Notes under the pieces: model-generated | Seen by the model: only the letters and a program-made list of their open reading frames with translations | Databases searched by the model: none | Told to the model about the DNA's origin: nothing | In this document: positions 1 to 7,758 of the stretch, piece after piece | Position numbering within the stretch: position 1 is the first letter of the stretch | Layout of the letters: the number at the start of each line of letters is the position of its first letter | Position numbers and translations under genes: made by a program | NCBI GenBank assembly: GCA_964533185.1 | Contig: CAZHLD010000015.1 | Coordinates: forward strand, 1-49,923 | Length of the DNA: 49,923 nt | Direction: 5' to 3' | Origin: CAZHLD01 sp964533185 | GTDB lineage: Bacteria > Acidobacteriota > Terriglobia > Acidiferrales > UBA7541

Positions 1-1307
1 TTGGTCCGGTTCCCGCCGCAGAGCCGGAGGGCCTGCTGGATCGCGAAGCGTTCCCAACGCTCCATGGAAAGCGGCTGCTCAGGCAGATCGCCCGGGTTTC
101 GAGGGGCGACGACTTCGCTGAGCAGCGGTTTCAAGTCCATACCGGAAATGGTCTGCGGATCGTCGAGCGAAAGCGCCGCTGCGCTTTCTAGGACATTCTC
201 CAGTTCGCGCACGTTGCCGGGGAAGGAGTGGCTGAGGAGCACCTCCAGGGCTGAGGCGTTCAAGCGAATCTGGCGTCCATACCGGCGCGCCAGCCTGCCG
301 GTGAAATACTGGGCCAGAACGACGATGTCTTCCGAGCGGGCCCGTAACGGGGGGATTTCAACGACCACCGTGGCAATGCGGAAATAGAGGTCGTCCCGCA
401 GGTGCTCGGCGCGCAGCGTCGACAGAGGCCGGTTTGAGGCAGTGACGATGCGCACATCCACCCGGATGGGGGTAGGGCTCCCCACCGGCCGCAGCTCCCC
501 TTCTTGCAGGACACGCAGCAGCTTGACCTGCACATCCTTGGGCATTTCGCCGATCTCGTCCAGGAAGACAGTCCCGCCGGTGGCGGCAGCAAAGATGCCG
601 GCGGTGTCCGCATAGGCGCCGGTGAAGGCGCCGCGGCGGAAGCCGAACAATTCGCTTTCCACCAGCTCGTGAGGGAGCGCGCCGCAGTTGATCGGCACGA
701 AAGGCCGGCCGGCGCGGGGGCTGGCAGAGTGGATGGCCCGCGCCAGCATCTCCTTGCCGGTACCTGTCTCCCCGAGCAACAGGATCGGGGCATCCGTGGC
801 CGCAGCGGTGCGCGCCCGGTCGAGCACCCGTTGCATTATGGACGAAACGACCACGAGGCGGTCAAAAGGCGCATTGCGCTCCAGGTTGGCCTCAAGCTGC
901 GCCACGCGCTCCCGCAATTCGAAGACCTCCATCAGTCGGGCGATCTTCTTGAGCACTGCTTCGCGGTCAAACGGCTTGGTCAGATAGTCCTCGGCGCCCC
1001 GCTTGATCGCCTCCACGGCGGTCTCGATCGTGCCGTAACCAGTCATGATGATCACGGCCAAGTCGGGGTTCCGGCGGCGAAGCTCCTCCATTAGAGCGAT
1101 GCCGTCCACCGGAGCCATGATCAGGTCCACCAGCGCGACCAGCAGCCGGGGGTTGCGCTGCTGCGCGGCAAGCGCCTCGGCTGCCGAAAGCGCCACCTCG
1201 ACCGCATAGCCTTCCTGCTGCAAGAACTCCTGCAGCGTGCTGGCGAGCCGGGCATCGTCATCCACAACGAGGATGCCACAGGCGGGCAGCGCGGTAGATG
1301 GCTTCAT
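1..1307 (-). CDS. NtrC-family sigma54-dependent response regulator (3' truncated by window)
   Basis: This is a transcriptional activator of sigma54 promoters and the output half of a two-component system with the upstream kinase. The visible 435 codons show a receiver domain (acidic D16-D18, phospho-acceptor D61, T89, K111). An AAA+ domain follows, with Walker A GETGTGKE near residue 180, the sigma54-contacting GAFTGA loop near 232, and a Walker B LDEIGEMP. The start of a Fis-type helix-turn-helix (QALRLCGGNRTK) runs off the window edge. The ATG at 1307 overlaps the kinase stop by 4 bp (ATGA), so the two are translationally coupled. The target promoters cannot be read from this sequence. Only a few C-terminal residues are missing. 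Confidence 0.95.
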   Translation of the reverse strand, partial: MKPSTALPACGILVVDDDARLASTLQEFLQQEGYAVEVALSAAEALAAQQRNPRLLVALVDLIMAPVDGIALMEELRRRNPDLAVIIMTGYGTIETAVEAIKRGAEDYLTKPFDREAVLKKIARLMEVFELRERVAQLEANLERNAPFDRLVVVSSIMQRVLDRARTAAATDAPILLLGETGTGKEMLARAIHSASPRAGRPFVPINCGALPHELVESELFGFRRGAFTGAYADTAGIFAAATGGTVFLDEIGEMPKDVQVKLLRVLQEGELRPVGSPTPIRVDVRIVTASNRPLSTLRAEHLRDDLYFRIATVVVEIPPLRARSEDIVVLAQYFTGRLARRYGRQIRLNASALEVLLSHSFPGNVRELENVLESAAALSLDDPQTISGMDLKPLLSEVVAPRNPGDLPEQPLSMERWERFAIQQALRLCGGNRT

Positions 1308-2671
1308 GACTGTTCCCCCGGAGGTGCCGCAGCAGACCGGTAAAGGGGCAGAGTGACAAAGACGGTGGTGCCTTGCTGTGGGGTGCTCTCCAGACGGATC
1401 GTGCCGCCGTGATCGAGGACAATATTGCGGGCGATGGCCAGCCCCAGGCCCGTGCCTTTGCCCGGGCCCTTGGTGGTGAAGAACGGCTCGAAAACGTGCG
1501 GCAGATCCGCGGGGCCGATCCCGCAGCCATTGTCTGAGACCTGGATCTCCATCCAGTCCGCGGAAGGCCGGCAGCACGCGATGCTGACCGTACCCAACGG
1601 TGGGATGGCTTCTAGCGAGTTGCTCAGGAGAATGGAAAATAGCGCCTCCATCTGGTTGCCGTCGGCGAGGATTTGTTCCCCGTTAACCGCTTCCAGGTCT
1701 AACGACACGTGCGCGCGCTTGGCTGCCAGCGGCGGGGAAAGGAAATTGACCACCGATTCGATGGTGCGGGCCACCTCCTCCGGCTGCTTCTGCACGGGAG
1801 CCCGCCGGCTGAACTCGAGCAGGCGCTGCACAAACTGCTGGCAGAAGCGCATTCCGGCTTCGAGATGCTCCAGGTCTGCGGCCGACGACTCGTGGTGGGT
1901 GCGTCCGCGCATCATTTGCAGGCGCAGCAGCATGGCGGCCAGCGGGGTGTTCAGGTGATGGGCCGTGCCCGCTGCCATCTTGCCCATTGAGGTGAGCTTC
2001 TCAATTTCCAGCCACGTCTGGCGCAGCCGCACGCGTTCGCGGATATCAGCGGTAACTTCTAGAAAGTAATTCTCGCCCGTGCGCTCGTGAAATGGGAGCA
2101 GGCTGAGTTGAACCTCGAAGGTGGTGTCGTTGTTGTCGCGCCGCAGCGTCTCGACGTCCAGGACAGGCCGGCCCGCCTCAACCTGGTCCAGCAGGGCGAG
2201 CAACTCCGGTTCCTTGCCCGGCGGCACCGTGGGCAGAAGATTGCCGATCACCTGCGCCTTGCTGAAGCCGTAGAGTTGCTCCGCGGTGGCGTTCCACTCG
2301 CTGACGCGCAGCGAGCGGTCGTAGAGAGCGACCGCACCGGGCGAAGCCTCGAGCAGTCCCCGGTAGCGCTCCCAGGAGCGGCGCAGCTCCTGCTCGCTGC
2401 GCCGCCGCTGCCGGAGCACGTACCAAGCCGCCCAAAACGCCAGCAGCAACGAAGAGGCAATGCCGCGCGTAATGTACAGATAGTGGAGAGTGACGTAGTC
2501 CACTTGGCGGAACAAGCGGCTTTCGACCAACTCCCAGGCTGCAAACACCAGGGCGACAATGGTGACGCTGGATAACATCAGCGTCGCCCAGAACCAACGT
2601 CGCTCTTGGTTGTCGCGATCCATCAGTGGAACGCGCCGCGCTGGATGGAAGACCCAACCTGCATTGAGCAC
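1304..2671 (-). CDS. PAS-domain membrane sensor histidine kinase
   Basis: This is the sensor kinase partner of the NtrC-type regulator immediately downstream. It has 455 residues. Two predicted membrane helices (about 27-47 and 66-86) enclose a very short external loop, so sensing is probably membrane-proximal or through the cytoplasmic PAS domain (about 105-215). The HisKA region reads AAGTAHHLNTPLAAM: the phospho-acceptor His is followed by a second His where most kinases have Glu or Asp. The ATPase domain carries the N box (LLSNSLEAI), G1 (DNGCGIG) and G2 (GKGTGLGLAI). The architecture resembles NtrB/NtrY-like kinases. The ligand is unknown. An alternative start at residue 17 (Met) would remove a basic leader. 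Confidence 0.93.
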   Translation of the reverse strand: MLNAGWVFHPARRVPLMDRDNQERRWFWATLMLSSVTIVALVFAAWELVESRLFRQVDYVTLHYLYITRGIASSLLLAFWAAWYVLRQRRRSEQELRRSWERYRGLLEASPGAVALYDRSLRVSEWNATAEQLYGFSKAQVIGNLLPTVPPGKEPELLALLDQVEAGRPVLDVETLRRDNNDTTFEVQLSLLPFHERTGENYFLEVTADIRERVRLRQTWLEIEKLTSMGKMAAGTAHHLNTPLAAMLLRLQMMRGRTHHESSAADLEHLEAGMRFCQQFVQRLLEFSRRAPVQKQPEEVARTIESVVNFLSPPLAAKRAHVSLDLEAVNGEQILADGNQMEALFSILLSNSLEAIPPLGTVSIACCRPSADWMEIQVSDNGCGIGPADLPHVFEPFFTTKGPGKGTGLGLAIARNIVLDHGGTIRLESTPQQGTTVFVTLPLYRSAAAPPGEQS

Positions 2672-3201
2672 ATCTTACTCCTGTTCCTGGCGGGAAACAC
2701 GGCGGGCCGTCGCTAGACAGGAGCCCTGACTGGCAAGCAGCACCGGGCCGCGGTCAAGCGAGCCTCGGCACGCCACAGTTTGGGTTTTCTGTTCACCGGC
2801 CGGTGCCAACCAAACAGATCAGCACCCTGGGGAGCATCAATAATTCTTGGGGTCATGGCTCTCGCCTTGACCACTGAGATAGCAGCTGCCTGCGAAGATT
2901 CCACTGCGATCGAAACGGATGATGCCGTCACGATTGGGACCGACGATAGCCAGGTCAAAATTAGGGGCGCAGTGCAACTCCCACCATCTACAGAATTATC
3001 CACAGCCAGTCACTGTGCTAACTTCATCAAGACGATTCTTCTCTCGCCTCATACCCCCGGGTAGCTACACTATCGTTGGACTAGTCTTCGGGGGTCAGGT
3101 CATCGACAAGTAGCCAGGCGGGAGTCTTTTCTTCTCGAAGGCCTGTCTCTCCCCCAGCGCCCACAGACGGGACCCCAGATTGAGGCTCCGAGAAAGTGGC
3201 C
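2672..3201. other. Intergenic region without a confident gene
   Basis: These 530 bp separate the kinase gene from the minus-strand Rrf2 gene. No open frame in it has a convincing start, ribosome site and protein character. An imperfect inverted repeat (ACCCCCG at about 3054 and CGGGGGT at about 3091) could form a stem downstream of the Rrf2 stop, but it lacks a T-run. A short minus-strand frame around 2850-2990 contains a beta-propeller-like stretch (IVGPNRDGIIRFDRSG) between two stops. It may be a relic of an NHL/Vgb-type repeat protein, but this is too weak to annotate. Confidence 0.4.
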
Positions 3202-3657
3202 TCAGCGTTGGCGTCTTCGGCCGCGCTGCTGGCGCAAGAGCTCTTTTTTGCGAGCAACGGCACGGGCCATTTCGTCCAGCGTGGTGGTTTCGAGATAGTT
3301 CATGACCTGTGCGCGCAATCCCTTCCACGTGTCGTGGAGCGGGCACGGGGCATCATCGGCGCAGCGCTCCAATCCCACAGCACATTCCAGGAAATGATCC
3401 AGGCCATCGATGGCGGCGACGACATCGCGCAGGGTGATCAGCCCCGGGCGACGAGCCAGGCGGAACCCGCCGCCGGGGCCGCGGCGCGAGTCAAGCAGCC
3501 CTTTCCGCACCAACTCCTGAAGGACCTTACCCAGTACGGGGGCAGGTAGGTTTTCCGCCCGTGCGATCTCCCGGCCCTGGGCGGTTGACCGATCCGAGGA
3601 ACGCGCCAGGTAGGCAAGGGCCCGAATCGCGTATTCGCAGGGGGTGGAATAGAGCAT
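3202..3657 (-). CDS. Rrf2-family transcriptional regulator, Fe-S cysteine type
   Basis: This is a 151-residue DNA-binding regulator. The N-terminal winged helix-turn-helix begins MLYSTPCEYAIRALAYLA, the standard Rrf2/IscR/NsrR opening. The wing contains RRGPGGGFRLAR. Three cysteines (C92, C99, C105; C-x6-C-x5-C) lie where IscR and NsrR bind an Fe-S cluster, so it may sense redox state, oxygen or nitric oxide. It is divergent from a second Rrf2 gene at 3829 with the same cysteine spacing. An inverted repeat at 3661-3681 overlaps its own ribosome-binding region, which suggests autoregulation. The targets are unknown, but the adjacent benzoyl-CoA operon is the obvious candidate. Confidence 0.92.
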   Translation of the reverse strand: MLYSTPCEYAIRALAYLARSSDRSTAQGREIARAENLPAPVLGKVLQELVRKGLLDSRRGPGGGFRLARRPGLITLRDVVAAIDGLDHFLECAVGLERCADDAPCPLHDTWKGLRAQVMNYLETTTLDEMARAVARKKELLRQQRGRRRQR

Positions 3658-3660
3658 AAC

Positions 3661-3681
3661 GGAATCCGGACTCTAGATTCC
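3661..3681. promoter_or_regulatory. Inverted repeat, candidate Rrf2 operator
   Basis: GGAATC (3661-3666) and GATTCC (3676-3681) form a perfect 6-bp inverted repeat with a 9-bp spacer, extended by one C/G pair on the outside. It ends 4 bp upstream of the minus-strand Rrf2 start codon and includes its likely Shine-Dalgarno (GGA of GGATTCC). The pattern GGAAT-N8-TAGA-TTC recurs at 3790-3810 in front of the second Rrf2 gene. The operator role is inference from position and recurrence. Confidence 0.5.
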
Positions 3682-3770
3682 GCGAATCGGGCGTCGCTGT
3701 CAAGCTTGTTCTGCGCTGCGCCGAGGTGCGGTCGAAGTAGCCTTGCCCGCCAAGGGGTATTAAAAAGTCC

Positions 3771-3810
3771 TTGACAGATGTGGGATAAAGGAATAAAAGA
3801 GATAGAATTC
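3771..3810 (+). promoter_or_regulatory. Sigma70-like promoter with overlapping operator-like motif
   Basis: A perfect -35 hexamer TTGACA lies at 3771-3776. At 17-bp spacing there is a weak -10 (TAAAAG, 3794-3799) inside an AT-rich tract unusual for this GC-rich window. GGAAT-N8-TAGA-ATTC (3790-3810) overlaps the -10 and matches the motif at 3661-3681 in front of the divergent Rrf2 gene. A repressor bound here would block the promoter of the Rrf2-had-oah-bcr unit. The promoter call is good for the -35 and weaker for the -10. Confidence 0.55.
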
Positions 3811-3828
3811 GTTAATAGGCGGTGGTGA

Positions 3829-4329
3829 GTGCTCTACAGCCACACCTCGGAACTGGCCATCCGCGCCGTTCTCTATCTCGCACTCCAGCCTCCCGGCAAG
3901 CTCTCTCCCGTTCGCGAGATCGCTCGCGCCACGGACCTCTCCGGCCCCTACCTCGCCAAGATTATGGGGCGACTGATCCGGGCGGGACTGGTGCGCGCAT
4001 TTCGGGGTCCCGGTGGCGGACTAGAGTTGGGCCGCCCGCCGGAGGCGATCAGCCTATGGGCGATCGTGCAGGCGATGGATGGCGTGACGCGCTCGGAATG
4101 GTGTGTGCTGGGTCTGCGGACTTGTTCCGAAAAGAACCCATGTCCGTTGCACCAGAAGTGGTACCCGTTGCGCGCCGCGATGCAACAGTTACTGGAAGAA
4201 ACCACGCTGGCCTCTCTCGCGCAGGTGCAGCGGACAGAAGCCGATGTGCTGCATTCGTCCCGGCAGGGAGATTCCCCTGAACTGGTACCGGCGAGGTTTG
4301 CCGAAGCAGGGCGGCGCCGGAGCAGCTAG
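3829..4329 (+). CDS. Rrf2-family regulator heading the benzoyl-CoA operon (BadM-like role proposed)
   Basis: This 166-residue regulator starts at GTG 3829 (MLYSHTSELAIRAVLYLA) with only a weak ribosome site. It has the Rrf2 winged helix-turn-helix, a FRGPGGGLELGRP wing, and cysteines C92, C99 and C105 in the same C-x6-C-x5-C spacing as the divergent paralogue. The C-terminal 30 residues are a basic, low-complexity tail. It lies 24 bp upstream of had on the same strand, so it is probably co-transcribed. In Rhodopseudomonas palustris the Rrf2 protein BadM represses the benzoyl-CoA reductase genes, so a similar role here is a reasonable inference. The cysteines additionally suggest Fe-S-based oxygen or redox sensing of an oxygen-labile pathway. 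Confidence 0.9.
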   Translation: MLYSHTSELAIRAVLYLALQPPGKLSPVREIARATDLSGPYLAKIMGRLIRAGLVRAFRGPGGGLELGRPPEAISLWAIVQAMDGVTRSEWCVLGLRTCSEKNPCPLHQKWYPLRAAMQQLLEETTLASLAQVQRTEADVLHSSRQGDSPELVPARFAEAGRRRSS

Positions 4330-4353
4330 AAACGGCAGACAGGAGATAGGGAA

Positions 4354-5460
4354 GTGACGGCCATCCACGGAGCTCATGGCTATTCGCTGGCTGCACCGCA
4401 GCAGCCGCTCGCGCTTCGCGAGCTTCCGCTGCTTGAGCCGGGCCCGGATGAAGTAGTCGTACAGGTTGCCGGCTGCGGCGTTTGCCACACCGATCTTGGA
4501 TTTGCCTTCGACGGAATCCCCACGCGCCATCCGCTGCCCCTGGTGCTGGGCCACGAAATCGCCGGGCGGGTCGTCGCAGCGGGCCAGCAAGCCGCCGGGT
4601 GGCTCGGCCGCAGCGTGATTGTTCCTGCGGTGATTCCCTGTGGTGCGTGCCCGGCTTGTGCCGCGGGGCGTCCAACGATCTGCCGGCAACAGTTCATGCC
4701 GGGCAATGACGGCGACGGCGGCTTTGCCACGCACGTGCGCGTGCCGTCACGGGGATTGTGCCCCGTGCCGGAGAAACTCCCCGCCGGTCTTTCGCTGGCC
4801 ATGCTCTCGGTGGTCGCCGACGCCGTCACCACTCCCTACGAGGCCATCCGGCGCGCGCGGCTCGGCCCCGAGGACGTGGCTGTGTTTGTCGGCGCCGGGG
4901 GAGTGGGCGGCTTCGGCGTGCAGATCGCGGCCGCGCTGGGCGCAGCCGTGGTGGCCATTGATATTGACCGCGACCGGCTCGACCTTGCGGCGCAGCACGG
5001 CGCTTCGCTGGTGCTCGATGCCGGCTCGACCGACCCGAAGGCCCTGAAAGCTGCCGTCCGCTCGTTTGCGAAGGAAAGCGGCCGGCGCGGCATCGGGCTG
5101 AAGATTTTCGAAACCAGCGGAACGCCGGCGGGACAGGCGACGGCGTTTGGTCTGCTCGACCACGGTGGCTATCTGGGCGTGGTCGGCTTCACCAGCAAGC
5201 CCGTGGAGCTGCGCCTTTCCAACCTGATGGCTTTTGATGCAACGGCGCAGGGCAACTGGGGCTGCCCGCCCGATCAATACCCCGCCGCACTGGCTTTGGT
5301 TCTCGAAGGCAAGATCGCGCTGGGTCCTTACGTCGAACCACACGCGCTGGAGGAGGCCCCGGCCATTCTTGAAGCTGTGGCCAGGCACGCCATCCGGCGC
5401 CGCGTCATCCTGACGCCGAACAACGATGGCCGAGCCGCGAACGAGGAGGCACGCCAATGA
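4354..5460 (+). CDS. had: 6-hydroxycyclohex-1-ene-1-carbonyl-CoA dehydrogenase (zinc-dependent MDR)
   Basis: It oxidises 6-hydroxycyclohex-1-ene-1-carbonyl-CoA to the 6-oxo compound with NAD, after benzoyl-CoA reduction and hydration. It is a 368-residue medium-chain zinc alcohol dehydrogenase: catalytic zinc ligands in GCGVCHTDL and LGHE, structural zinc cysteines in CGACPACAAGRPTIC, and a Rossmann motif VGAGGVGGFG near 187-196. The GTG start at 4354 has a good AGGAGA ribosome site at 4341-4346. It overlaps oah by 4 bp. The generic MDR fold alone would not fix the substrate. The call rests on the tight linkage to oah and bcrCBAD. Confidence 0.9.
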   Translation: MTAIHGAHGYSLAAPQQPLALRELPLLEPGPDEVVVQVAGCGVCHTDLGFAFDGIPTRHPLPLVLGHEIAGRVVAAGQQAAGWLGRSVIVPAVIPCGACPACAAGRPTICRQQFMPGNDGDGGFATHVRVPSRGLCPVPEKLPAGLSLAMLSVVADAVTTPYEAIRRARLGPEDVAVFVGAGGVGGFGVQIAAALGAAVVAIDIDRDRLDLAAQHGASLVLDAGSTDPKALKAAVRSFAKESGRRGIGLKIFETSGTPAGQATAFGLLDHGGYLGVVGFTSKPVELRLSNLMAFDATAQGNWGCPPDQYPAALALVLEGKIALGPYVEPHALEEAPAILEAVARHAIRRRVILTPNNDGRAANEEARQ

Positions 5461-6560
5461 AGAACCACAACCTGATCGAGACGCTCACCCCGCGCCAGAT
5501 CCTTGTCGAGCGGCGGCCCGCGCGCGACCGCTCCGGCGTGGAGGTCAGCGGCCTCCACAACGTCTGGATCACGCTCAACAACCCCGGCGAGCTCAACGCC
5601 TACACCACGGATATGATCAAGGAGGTCATCCTGTCGTTGCGGGAGGCCAGCCACGACCGCGCCGCCGTGTCCGTGGTGCTGACCGGCGCCGGCACGCGGG
5701 CGTTCTGCAGCGGCGGCAACACGCGCGAGTACGCCGAGCAGTACGCCGGAGCCCCCGGGGAGTACCGGCAGTACATGCGGTTGTTTAACGACATGGTTTC
5801 GGCCGTGCTCCAGTGCGACAAACCCGTCCTTTGCCGCGTCAACGGCATGCGCGTCGGCGGCGGCCAGGAAATCGGCATGGCCTGCGACTTTTCGATCTCG
5901 AGCGACCTGGCCGTCTTTAGCCAGGCCGGCCCCAAGCACGGCTCGGCGCCTGACGGCGGCAGCACCGACTTCCTGCCGCTGATGGTCGGCATGGAAAACG
6001 CCATGATCAGCGGGACGCTCTGCGAGCCGTGGAGCGCGCATCGCTTTTACTGGCTGGGCGGGCTGACGCAGATCGTCCCCGCGTTGAAAGGGGACGGCCA
6101 TTGGGTGGCCAACCCGCTGGTGGTCACCGACCGCCTGCTGGACGAATACGGCCGCGTGGTGCTGGGCCAGTGGAAGACGGGCGCGGCCCGCGACGAAGGC
6201 AAAGCCCTGCTGGCCCGCGGCACGGTGGATCTCTCGCTGCTCGACCAGGCCGTCGAGGAGCAGTGCACCAAGCTCCTCTACACCATGCCCGACTGCCTGA
6301 CCAAGACGATCGAAAGCCTGCGCAAGCATAAGCTCGAACACTGGGACCGCAACCGCGAAACCAACCGCGCTTGGCTATCGCTGAACATGATGACCGAGGC
6401 CAATGCCGGCTTCCGCGCCTTCCACTACGGCACCCATGACCATCGTGAAGTCGATTTCGTCCTGCTGCGCCGGCGGCTGGCCGAGGGTGTCCGTTGGAGC
6501 GAGGACCTGATCCGCGAAATCGCTCCGTGGGTCGCCGAACCGGTGAAAGCGCGGAGATGA
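5457..6560 (+). CDS. oah: 6-oxocyclohex-1-ene-1-carbonyl-CoA hydrolase (ring-opening)
   Basis: This crotonase-superfamily enzyme (BamA/Oah) adds water and hydrolytically opens the alicyclic ring of 6-oxocyclohex-1-ene-1-carbonyl-CoA to give 3-hydroxypimelyl-CoA. It is the classic marker of anaerobic aromatic degradation. The 367-residue protein shows the family-specific segments CSGGNTREYAEQYAG, CRVNGMRVGGGQEIGMACD and GPKHGSAPDGGSTDFLPL. It also has the long C-terminal extension that separates Oah from ordinary enoyl-CoA hydratases. Its ATG overlaps the had stop (ATGA), and bcrC follows 25 bp downstream. The length is normal for the family. Confidence 0.95.
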   Translation: MKNHNLIETLTPRQILVERRPARDRSGVEVSGLHNVWITLNNPGELNAYTTDMIKEVILSLREASHDRAAVSVVLTGAGTRAFCSGGNTREYAEQYAGAPGEYRQYMRLFNDMVSAVLQCDKPVLCRVNGMRVGGGQEIGMACDFSISSDLAVFSQAGPKHGSAPDGGSTDFLPLMVGMENAMISGTLCEPWSAHRFYWLGGLTQIVPALKGDGHWVANPLVVTDRLLDEYGRVVLGQWKTGAARDEGKALLARGTVDLSLLDQAVEEQCTKLLYTMPDCLTKTIESLRKHKLEHWDRNRETNRAWLSLNMMTEANAGFRAFHYGTHDHREVDFVLLRRRLAEGVRWSEDLIREIAPWVAEPVKARR

Positions 6561-6585
6561 ACCGAACCGGCAGAGGAGAGGCTGC

Positions 6586-7758
6586 GTGAGACCTAAACTC
6601 GCAGAGCTGACCAACCGCGCGCGCGAACTGTTTGACGACCTGGACCTCAAGGCGGTGCGCGCCTGGAAAGAAGCCGCGCCGGGCCGCAAGGCGGTCGGCC
6701 ACATGCCCATCTACGTGCCGCGCGAGCTGATCCATGCTGCGGGGATGCTGCCGGTAGGAATCGTCGGCGGCGGGGACCGGCTGGAGATCATTCGCGGCGA
6801 CGCTTTTTTCCAGAGCTACATCTGCCACATCCCGCGCAGCACGATCGAGCTGGCGCTTTCGCACCGGCTCGACGCGCTCGACGGGATGCTCTTCCCTTCC
6901 ATCTGCGACGTGATCCGCAACCTCTCCGGCATGTGGACGATGCTTTTCCCCGACCGCTACGTCCGCTACGTGGATGTTCCGCAAAACTTTGAGCGCGGCG
7001 TGGGCGGCGTCTACTGGCGGCGGGAGTTGGACATCCTGCGCGAAGAACTGGGCCGGCTGGCCGGGCACCCGGTGTCCGACGCCGACCTGAGCCGCAGCAT
7101 CGGTGTGTACAACGAGAACCGCGCCGCCATCCGCGAGCTCTACGAGGCGCGCAGCCGGCACCCGTGGTTTTACCCCACGTCCGAGGTGTTCCTGTTCTTG
7201 CGCGCGGGCAACCTGTTGCCGCCCGAGGAGCACACGGCCATGCTGCGGCAGTACCTGAAGCTGGCGCCGCTCGAAGCCGACCGCTGCGAGCAGGACCAGA
7301 GCCGGGTCGTGCTGGTGGGCATGTTCTGCGAGCAGCCGCCGCTGGGCCTGCTGCTCACGCTGGAGCGGGCCGGTTGCTGGGTGGTGGACGACGACCTGCT
7401 GCTGGGTCTGCGCTGGATCACCTGTGATACTCCGACCGAAGGCGATCCGCTGCAAAACCTGGTTGAGGCGTACCTCAACCACAGCGCGGTGACGGCCTCG
7501 CGCTATCTGCCCGACGGCGACCACGGGCGCGGGCTGGTCGATTCGGTCCGGCAGAACCGCGCCGAGGGCGTGATCTTCTGCGCGCCGAGCTTCTGCGACC
7601 CCGCGCTGCTCGAACAGCCGATGCTGGTGCGGGCGCTCGAGCGCGAAGGAATCCCGCACACGCAGTTCAAGTATTCCGAGGACACCGGCCAGTTTGCGGT
7701 GATCCGCGAGCAGGCCGGCACGTTTTCCGATTCGATCCGACTCTGGAGCGAAGCATGA
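6586..7758 (+). CDS. bcrC: Benzoyl-CoA reductase, BcrC/BadD-type subunit
   Basis: This is one of the two substrate- and Fe-S-binding subunits of ATP-dependent class I benzoyl-CoA reductase, which performs the two-electron reduction of the aromatic ring to cyclohexadienoyl-CoA. It has 390 residues and belongs to the HgdB-like 2-hydroxyacyl-CoA dehydratase family. Conserved features are an N-terminal HMPIYVPRELIHAAGMLPVGI segment and scattered cysteines (SICDV, MFCEQPPLG, APSFCDPA) that can ligate a [4Fe-4S] cluster. The GTG start at 6586 is preceded by GAGGAGAG. The gene order C-B-A-D matches Thauera bcrCBAD and Rhodopseudomonas badDEFG. It overlaps bcrB by 4 bp. Confidence 0.93.
   Translation: MRPKLAELTNRARELFDDLDLKAVRAWKEAAPGRKAVGHMPIYVPRELIHAAGMLPVGIVGGGDRLEIIRGDAFFQSYICHIPRSTIELALSHRLDALDGMLFPSICDVIRNLSGMWTMLFPDRYVRYVDVPQNFERGVGGVYWRRELDILREELGRLAGHPVSDADLSRSIGVYNENRAAIRELYEARSRHPWFYPTSEVFLFLRAGNLLPPEEHTAMLRQYLKLAPLEADRCEQDQSRVVLVGMFCEQPPLGLLLTLERAGCWVVDDDLLLGLRWITCDTPTEGDPLQNLVEAYLNHSAVTASRYLPDGDHGRGLVDSVRQNRAEGVIFCAPSFCDPALLEQPMLVRALEREGIPHTQFKYSEDTGQFAVIREQAGTFSDSIRLWSEA

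Noticed and set aside
2850..2990. Minus-strand stretch resembling one beta-propeller repeat (VGPNRDGIIRFDRSG)
   Set aside because: It is bounded by stops within about 45 codons with no neighbouring repeats, so it is too short to separate a relic from chance.
6124..7659. 511-codon minus-strand frame across oah and bcrC
   Set aside because: It is fully antisense to two well-recognised enzymes and has no motif of its own.
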